A stretch of DNA of 10,781 nt from Lachnospiraceae bacterium (GTDB lineage: Bacteria; Bacillota_A; Clostridia; Lachnospirales; Lachnospiraceae), in contig JAILPG010000014.1 in the NCBI GenBank assembly GCA_024699595.1, positions 1-10,781 of the forward strand. The letters are read 5' to 3'. A program made the position numbers and the translations under genes. The notes beneath the pieces were generated by a model, which did no database searches, was not told where the DNA came from, and saw only the letters and a list, made by a program, of their open reading frames with translations. Below are positions 7,001 through 10,781 of the stretch, piece by piece. Position 1 is the first letter of the stretch; the number at the start of each line of letters is the position of its first letter.

Positions 7001-8477
7001 GACCGATCTTCTTGGGTTTGCCCCATTCATTAACGCCATCCGTGGGTTCTTCAAACGGAATACTTACAGTGGTGCTTGTTCCTGTGATGTCATAAAGCTC
7101 AAGAACCAGATTTTTTTTATTAATGTTCAGTATCCCCCGGCATACGCTCCCGGCAGCCAGATGTGATGCCTCCCCCGTAAAACGGCTTTCATCAAAGGCA
7201 AGTACCAGGTAATAATCCCCCGCATTTAATTTCGGATCCGTTGCGGTAATTTCTGTCCAGACATTGCTTTTTCTCAGATCGGAAATGGTCGTATCAGGAG
7301 AAATAACAGCGTCCGTATTATCGACATAAACCTCTTTTTCATCACCCCATTCATTTGTTTCAACTGTTTTAACGTATTTCGGAGCATAAAACCACACAGC
7401 TCCCTTCCATGCACACTCTATGATCCGGTTTGTTTCCTCCTCACCAATCTCCTCTTTAGTCCAGATATCAAGGGTAGTGTTCTCCTTAAACTTCTTTATA
7501 AGTTCATCGTTTCCGATGCCATAGGTTACCCGGATATCCTTAATCTCACTGACCGATACCGTGGCGGTTACGCTCCACCTGGCATAAACAGTGATATCAC
7601 CCTCAATGTCCCTTGTGTCGATCACCCAGTTATTACCGGATCTTACCGCTTCCTTTTCCGTATTCCCCGCACGGAAACTGTAACCTTCAAATAAAAAGCC
7701 ACTGACATTATCCGTAACGGGTTTAAGGCTCAGACTCTGGCCTGTACTGTAGGTCTGTACAGAAATGTTGGGATTTGCAGCACCCTTAAAGCTTGTCTCA
7801 TCCCAGATCACATTATATTTTGCAGCGACCCAGTTGGGATAAAGCTCTATTTTTCCGCCGCTTGCATACGGCTGAAGGTCCTTTACCTTAGCATCATTAT
7901 CAAAGTATTTCATTTCGGTGCTTGTTCTCCAGTCAGGTTGTGAACCCTCATCACCCACATTATAATAATAGGTATATGTTAACTTCCATGGTGCGTAATC
8001 ACTAACCTGCATACCTCTCTTTTTATATACAAGGGGGGCAAGCACTTCCTCTGAACCCGCATCAAAGATCTGGGTCACGGTCCCGTCATCACCCAGGCTT
8101 ATGTTGCTGTTACCTACAGCAGCTATAGTTGCCTGAGCATCATCAGAAAGAGTCACTCCATTCTCGCGCACAAATTTAATGGTGTATTGGCTTACTCCAT
8201 CGGGATCCTCCAGCATGGCAGCCTCAGCATCAGCCTCAAAGTCATCTCTTGCGGTATAGTCGCCTATACTTTTGTTTACAATGCTGTCTGGATCCTCCCC
8301 GTCTGTCTCCTGTTCCTGAACCAGCAGTTGTGAAGTCTCCCCGTCTGTCTCCTGTCCCTGCAGGATATCTTCGCTGTTCCCCACGGCCTGACTGTCAGCC
8401 GCGAAAACCGGGGTTCCCGGAAGGATCATCGCCAGTACGAGAAGTATGCTGATTCTCTGCTTTAACGCTCTCTTCAT
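4080..8477 (-). CDS. large secreted or surface protein with Ig/MBG-like and InlB-B-like repeats
   Basis: This 1465-residue protein starts with a clear signal peptide: a basic MKRALKQR start, a hydrophobic core, and cleavage expected after VFA, residue 26 or 27. An acidic linker containing a duplicated QETDGE unit follows (about 40-65). Residues about 205-302 resemble one or two Listeria-Bacteroides (InlB B-type) repeats, with LYPNWVA and GDITVYARW ends. Residues about 1020-1073 form an MBG-like unit with the typical NNTNAGTAQVKVIGKGTYNG text. The rest is beta-rich and unrecognised. I see no LPXTG sorting motif, C-terminal hydrophobic tail, SLH repeats or catalytic domain; the chain ends SYTIKAPKN, so it may be released or held non-covalently. 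The start has a perfect AAGGAGG seven bases upstream and overlaps the preceding stop as ATGA, implying translational coupling to the membrane protein. An adhesion or matrix role is plausible but inferred. Confidence 0.9.
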   Translation of the reverse strand: MKRALKQRISILLVLAMILPGTPVFAADSQAVGNSEDILQGQETDGETSQLLVQEQETDGEDPDSIVNKSIGDYTARDDFEADAEAAMLEDPDGVSQYTIKFVRENGVTLSDDAQATIAAVGNSNISLGDDGTVTQIFDAGSEEVLAPLVYKKRGMQVSDYAPWKLTYTYYYNVGDEGSQPDWRTSTEMKYFDNDAKVKDLQPYASGGKIELYPNWVAAKYNVIWDETSFKGAANPNISVQTYSTGQSLSLKPVTDNVSGFLFEGYSFRAGNTEKEAVRSGNNWVIDTRDIEGDITVYARWSVTATVSVSEIKDIRVTYGIGNDELIKKFKENTTLDIWTKEEIGEEETNRIIECAWKGAVWFYAPKYVKTVETNEWGDEKEVYVDNTDAVISPDTTISDLRKSNVWTEITATDPKLNAGDYYLVLAFDESRFTGEASHLAAGSVCRGILNINKKNLVLELYDITGTSTTVSIPFEEPTDGVNEWGKPKKIGQPFKPSENFSAKAFDADTGEFFADLVEFSVYSENSVLRECLWGNSYNLGTEPNCYPGLRFYIAAKAIGENHIKMVDADGNVMNNANYKASKNSNRVEVCTYVVGEEDLRLADGDYDDDFYFPTDEFMDTLTDREFAETYVNVYQSKWLVRDCQNMRFALVPESYAQTPEDRTKEFEKIFTEGLSISEQLKAIAAKNPSDLYAGKKLYVAVSHKTLGLSSVKQNDYYLVIRKQPVIFTNAEEIKGLKGKGIIREYGGVNRYGGYNAKLNIGIIDRAGKPVLKESGTVKTVKDYSASYSWAGTDYQAENLQAVTGWLNGTYRSYMEIKLGKYGESRQVPYNTGDKQIELSFSYLNDKGLFTNFTPYWDQKYSVYHIADSRYVSFCDFEGSTLRDDTMLVEVTQDKDGRNILAFDVAAFKGFDGTDKSTKDVKWYAMDPDGKMTLIPDTAVEPLAKEGTTDVFTGAKFTLDPDSYGDAIKLCAKTDTVKEGDFWIKPITPVFYTGAKMVGRQEKLKMGSALYNCSVDIRVMSGTGEEAKELVWNTDYTMTYTNNTNAGTAQVKVIGKGTYNGKKATATFAILPARFDNAAFVTEKKKTIEFTGKSIDSSMTGTSYFKVYLSYDGKTQVSKTEYTPKVVEYKIADDGTILSKDSLEEYNKYDKNIRYFDVYAVASKDGNFLKGDTCGEDLKVGENLYEHMDRVDVIGTRRGGVKLSYYGIRTAIDYNSKATLKNFADLSKKTVYVKYNKTKGAEKIYLTDKRLDVNLYRVLEDGTREFVCSAADYDKVKLPGSGDYILRIGPKYYDENGNTIQGGSLYSVGVYQPLDVKLKMRGLKLSSTVVKVAKGSKSVTLDPDGTVLTLDINPKRKAYFDPKKVLLCYSGIENGSYTVGEGDEELEFYDGSTVKTTIPLMKDGKQLTLADVCVDGVYSINLAEFTDSFGNSLNSVGTGAIVFVSSGGKFYGSYSSSYTIKAPKN
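8295..8360 (-). repeat. 24-bp direct repeat, 42-bp period, in the linker of the secreted protein
   Basis: Two 24-bp units at 8295-8318 and 8337-8360 differ at one base and are spaced 42 bp, that is 14 codons, keeping the frame. Each encodes a Q-x-QETDGE-like acidic segment (around residues 40-48 and 54-62) immediately after the signal peptide. This looks like a recent slippage duplication in a flexible linker and could vary in copy number between strains. Confidence 0.75.
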
Positions 8478-9769
8478 AGTGCTTCCTCCTTTATGGCCAG
8501 TTTAGTGGCTTTATTCTCTGTTATCTCTCCGAATATCAACACAAGGGCAAGTATCGTGGCTGTCAGTGCCCTGTATGTAAAAAAGTAATGTCTGTAGGAA
8601 TGATTATGCAATACCAGATATCTGACAAATGGCAGCAAAGCCAGCAGGCCAAATACAAAAACCTGTTTTATGTCAAAATCACGGGTCTTAATGCGATACT
8701 TAAAAACGAACAGGATCATAAGTAAAAAACCAATGATCAAAGCTGCCATACCCACTGTACCGTATTCTAAAGGAAACAGACACTTTATGTTCCTTAATAC
8801 CGCCTGTTCCATAAACTGTGCGAGATTCAGATCGTTAATACCCAGGGTCCCGCCAAGTCTTTCCTCAATATGCCCCTTAACGTATGGCATGACATTTTCC
8901 TTAAAGACCGCCGCTGCCAGAAACCACTTAAGCACCCACATCAGCGCATATCCGATCGTCCAGCTGACCGCCGCTTCAATTGTAATAACAAACGCCCTGC
9001 CTTTCTTCCTCTCAAGCCTTAAAAAGATCAGCAGGGGCAAAAGCAGAGTCAGCGTCTCTGTGGTAAGGAAGTCAAGGTATACCGTGATGATCCCAGTTAT
9101 CATAAAAAACAGTCCGTATATATCAGCCTTATTTCCCCTATAAAGTGCGATCACTGCAAGGCATGCCGCAAGTGCCGTAAGGCAGGTCCAGGTATACTCA
9201 AGGGACATCGGGACAAACCACCATGATGTCATAACAACTCCGAGAAGAATACCAAACGCAGCTAAGCCCTCACGCAGCTTTATCAGAACAATGAGAAGCG
9301 ATAACAGAAGTATCGCAAGTACAACAGCGTTTAATATATAAATACCCCTTACTGACATCAGGGTAAGCAATGGTCTTACGATCGAGAGCGAACCGTGCCA
9401 ATAGCGAAGGTATTGCTGGTTCGGTTTTATATCATCCCTTACGGCAGTAAGAAGATCCTCATTTTCCTCATGATCCGGCGTGTAATAATAAGCCGACAGC
9501 ATGGTCGATCTTAAAGGATGATCCGTATCATAGCTCCAGGCTATGTTAAGGAGGATGGAATCGGCATACCGGTCGATTATTGATCCCTTCACCCCTTCAA
9601 TCACAGGAAAGTAGACTTCCCGGTCATTCAGATACTCCGCCGACTCAAGCATATTGGGCCTTATGACCTCCCCCGGTATCTTCGCTACAAGACATAAAAC
9701 CGCCGTCAATAATGCAGCAGTTATAACAAACCCTGTTATATACTTTATTATTGTTTTTTTTCCGATCAC
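8474..9769 (-). CDS. multi-spanning GT-C-like membrane protein, putative surface glycosyltransferase
   Basis: A 431-residue integral membrane protein with about ten predicted helices: near residues 7-29, 143-165, 168-190, 192-210, 217-235, 239-252, 260-289, 338-358, 369-387 and 395-413. A long hydrophilic loop (about 30-140) follows the first helix, as in GT-C transferases that use polyprenyl-phosphate sugars outside the membrane. That loop holds acidic motifs (ESAEYL, IIDRYADSILL 64-73) and RYWHG (122-126). The C-terminal part carries HNHSYRHYFFTYR (388-400). I recall similar motifs in uncharacterised membrane proteins of Firmicutes polysaccharide loci, but no named family can be given. Translation begins at GTG (9769) with only a weak GAG-type site, 23 bases after the GT2 stop. 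It ends in an ATGA overlap with the secreted protein gene. Its place between a GT2 enzyme and an exported protein supports a role in surface glycosylation; this is inference. Confidence 0.8.
   Translation of the reverse strand: MIGKKTIIKYITGFVITAALLTAVLCLVAKIPGEVIRPNMLESAEYLNDREVYFPVIEGVKGSIIDRYADSILLNIAWSYDTDHPLRSTMLSAYYYTPDHEENEDLLTAVRDDIKPNQQYLRYWHGSLSIVRPLLTLMSVRGIYILNAVVLAILLLSLLIVLIKLREGLAAFGILLGVVMTSWWFVPMSLEYTWTCLTALAACLAVIALYRGNKADIYGLFFMITGIITVYLDFLTTETLTLLLPLLIFLRLERKKGRAFVITIEAAVSWTIGYALMWVLKWFLAAAVFKENVMPYVKGHIEERLGGTLGINDLNLAQFMEQAVLRNIKCLFPLEYGTVGMAALIIGFLLMILFVFKYRIKTRDFDIKQVFVFGLLALLPFVRYLVLHNHSYRHYFFTYRALTATILALVLIFGEITENKATKLAIKEEAL
8485..8491 (-). promoter_or_regulatory. 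ribosome binding site of the secreted protein gene, inside the upstream gene
   Basis: On the minus strand AAGGAGG sits seven bases before the ATG at 8477 and within the last codons of the membrane protein gene. With the ATGA stop/start overlap it couples translation of the two genes. It is much stronger than the site before the membrane protein, so the secreted protein should be made in excess. Confidence 0.85.
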
Positions 9770-9792
9770 TGATCTATCTCATTTCGGTCATT

Positions 9793-10485
9793 TCAGCATT
9801 TCTTTATCATATAACCAAGATGCCGGAATCCGTCCCTGATCGTTCTTAACTTCGATCTTCTGGAAAACAGACTGTTCTTAAGGCTTACCGGCACCTGGCC
9901 CATTTTAAGTTCATGCTTTGATGCAAGGGCGATCATCTCTGTCGCGAATTCCATTCCCTCTGTTTTAAGCATAAGGCGGTCTGCTGCATCCCGGGTCATT
10001 CCTCTCATCCCGCAGTGAAAATCATTTATATCCGTATGGAATCTCATTCTTCCGATCGCCGATAAAAACTTACCTCCCCAAACATGGGACAGGGGCATTG
10101 CCCCCTCTTCTATGCTGCCCGTAAACCGGTCACCTATAACGAGATCAAAACCCTCGTTTTTTATCATATTATATAGCTTATAAAGTTCTCTTATATCGTA
10201 GGTCGTATCACAATCAACCATCAGAAGGATATTTCCTTTAGCGGCCCCTATTCCGGCCCTTAAAGCATTACCGTAGCCGGGAGCTTGTTCACTTATGACC
10301 CTGGCTCCCTTTTCGCCGGCTATCATTGCAGAACTGTCAGTCGATGCATTATCAACGACAAGTATCTCACCCTCTATAGCATGCTGCTTTAAAAAAGCTT
10401 CAGCCTCATCAACGCAGGCACCCACAGTGGTCGCTTCATTTCTGCACGGCAGGATTACCGAAACTTCAAGCTCGCTCTTCCTCAT
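9793..10485 (-). CDS. GT2 glycosyltransferase, polyprenol-phosphate sugar synthase-like
   Basis: A soluble GT-A-fold enzyme of 230 residues from the ATG at 10485, resembling the DPM/DPG-synthase group that moves a sugar from a nucleotide donor to a polyprenyl phosphate on the cytoplasmic face. Motifs in order are SVILPCRNE (9-17), VVDNASTD (43-50), GYGNALRAGI, the metal-binding VDCDTTYD (90-97), DFHCGMRG (155-162), GMEFATEM (177-184) and RRSKLRTIRDGFRHL (209-223). The chain ends soon after RHL, lacking the C-terminal membrane helices of GtrB/ArnC-type relatives. The open frame extends to an ATG at 10527. The 10485 start is chosen because AAAGAAGG lies just before it and because the visible promoter would begin transcription near 10525. 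It is first in a three-gene operon. The sugar and lipid acceptor cannot be told from sequence. Confidence 0.9.
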   Translation of the reverse strand: MRKSELEVSVILPCRNEATTVGACVDEAEAFLKQHAIEGEILVVDNASTDSSAMIAGEKGARVISEQAPGYGNALRAGIGAAKGNILLMVDCDTTYDIRELYKLYNMIKNEGFDLVIGDRFTGSIEEGAMPLSHVWGGKFLSAIGRMRFHTDINDFHCGMRGMTRDAADRLMLKTEGMEFATEMIALASKHELKMGQVPVSLKNSLFSRRSKLRTIRDGFRHLGYMIKKC

Positions 10486-10531
10486 AAAACCTTCTTTCGG
10501 TATTGTTATCTTTAAATATCCGACCATTTGA

Positions 10532-10559
10532 AGTTTAGCAGAATCATCACATTAGTCAA
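10532..10559 (-). promoter_or_regulatory. sigma-A-type promoter of the glycosyltransferase operon
   Basis: Read on the minus strand, TTGACT (10559-10554) is followed after 16 bp by TAAACT (10537-10532), with a TGC extension directly before the -10 box. Transcription would start near 10525, leaving a leader of about 40 bases before the ATG at 10485. The -35 box matches 5 of 6 and the -10 box 4 of 6 consensus bases. It is the only good promoter I find upstream of the three genes. Confidence 0.6.
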
Positions 10560-10641
10560 CCCCATCCTAATCACCATTTACACCAAAAAAACCTTTAATA
10601 TTTGATATGATCATACACATTTATTAATTCTGAATTGCCCC
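10560..10641. other. AT-rich intergenic stretch, no gene seen
   Basis: This segment separates the operon promoter from the presumed insertion-sequence end. It is AT-rich and has stops in all frames. A 10-bp perfect palindrome, TATGATCATA (10606-10615), is the only structure noted and could be a regulator site or chance. No RNA gene or convincing terminator was seen. Confidence 0.5.
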
Positions 10642-10781
10642 TGTTGGAGTCGGGCGGAAATAGCCACCCAGAGCCGCATAGAAATAACCAATCTCGGCCG
10701 GTTAGAAATCGCCAATGCAGCTGCTGACTCCTTCCTTTAAGATTTTGATTTTGCTATCAGAACAGGATCCCCTGCTGAAAG
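10642..10781. mobile_element. terminus of an IS21-like insertion sequence (partial)
   Basis: From TG at 10642 the sequence becomes GC-richer than the AT-rich stretch to its left and contains three tandem terminal-type repeats. IS21-family elements start with TG and carry multiple internal terminal repeats, so this looks like one end of such an element continuing past the right edge. No transposase is recognisable in the 140 bases seen. The minus strand has a 14-codon open frame running in from the edge and ending in TAA at 10739-10737, too short to identify. Which end this is remains open. Confidence 0.5.
10649..10720. repeat. three tandem degenerate 24-bp repeats at the element end
   Basis: Three units start at 10649, 10673 and 10697, exactly 24 bp apart. 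They share the core GAAAT[A/C][A/G]CCA at 10657, 10681 and 10705, with G[T/C]CG[G/C] eight bases before each core. The exact spacing of about two helical turns suits a row of protein-binding sites on one face of the DNA, as expected for transposase binding. Confidence 0.75.

Noticed and set aside
8670..9143. 157-codon open frame on the plus strand
   Set aside because: Antisense to the membrane protein gene; its composition mirrors the hydrophobic codons opposite and nothing supports expression.
10606..10615. 10-bp palindrome TATGATCATA
   Set aside because: Short AT-rich palindromes are common by chance; it is alone, upstream of the promoter, with no second copy, so it is not called an operator.
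10649..10720. Possible CRISPR array
   Set aside because: The three 24-bp units are contiguous and degenerate, with no unique spacers between conserved repeats; they fit an insertion-sequence end better.
10737..10781. 14-codon open frame on the minus strand ending at the right edge
   Set aside because: Too short to tell from chance; it could be the 3' end of a transposase gene but nothing in it is recognisable.

Overview
The window looks like a chromosomal segment of a Gram-positive Clostridia bacterium, most likely Lachnospiraceae-like. This is an inference from the protein types (an unsaturated glycuronyl hydrolase, and a large secreted protein with Ig/MBG-like 'NAGTAQVKVIGKG' repeats), strong AAGGAGG-type ribosome binding sites, frequent ATA and AGA/AGG codons, and tight operon packing. 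I cannot name a species.

Left half, plus strand (1-3995): the 3' part of an exporter-type ABC half-transporter runs in from beyond the left edge. It is followed by an alpha/beta-hydrolase of the acetyl-esterase/dienelactone-hydrolase kind and a GH105/GH88-type unsaturated rhamnogalacturonyl hydrolase. The last two fit breakdown of acylated pectin (rhamnogalacturonan) fragments. The esterase carries two low-complexity insertions. The first contains a complete 21-bp palindromic element of the 'VILSEAKNP' type, inserted in frame; the second contains an 8-bp inverted repeat.

A strong 11-bp GC-rich hairpin at 4021-4048 lies between the convergent gene sets and probably terminates both.

Right half, minus strand (10527 down to 4080): a three-gene operon read right to left. 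It encodes a soluble GT2 polyprenol-phosphate-type glycosyltransferase, a roughly ten-helix GT-C-like membrane protein, and a 1465-residue secreted protein. A promoter with TTGACT and TG-C-TAAACT boxes is visible upstream. The membrane protein and the secreted protein overlap by ATGA, and the second ribosome binding site lies inside the end of the first gene. I infer that the two glycosyltransferase-like proteins may build and attach a sugar at the cell surface, possibly on the coupled secreted protein. This is the best candidate here for an undescribed system.

Right edge (10642-10781): three tandem degenerate 24-bp repeats beginning with TG look like the terminus of an IS21-like insertion sequence, most of which lies outside the window. 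There is no tRNA, rRNA or CRISPR array, and no stretch over 300 bases without a gene.
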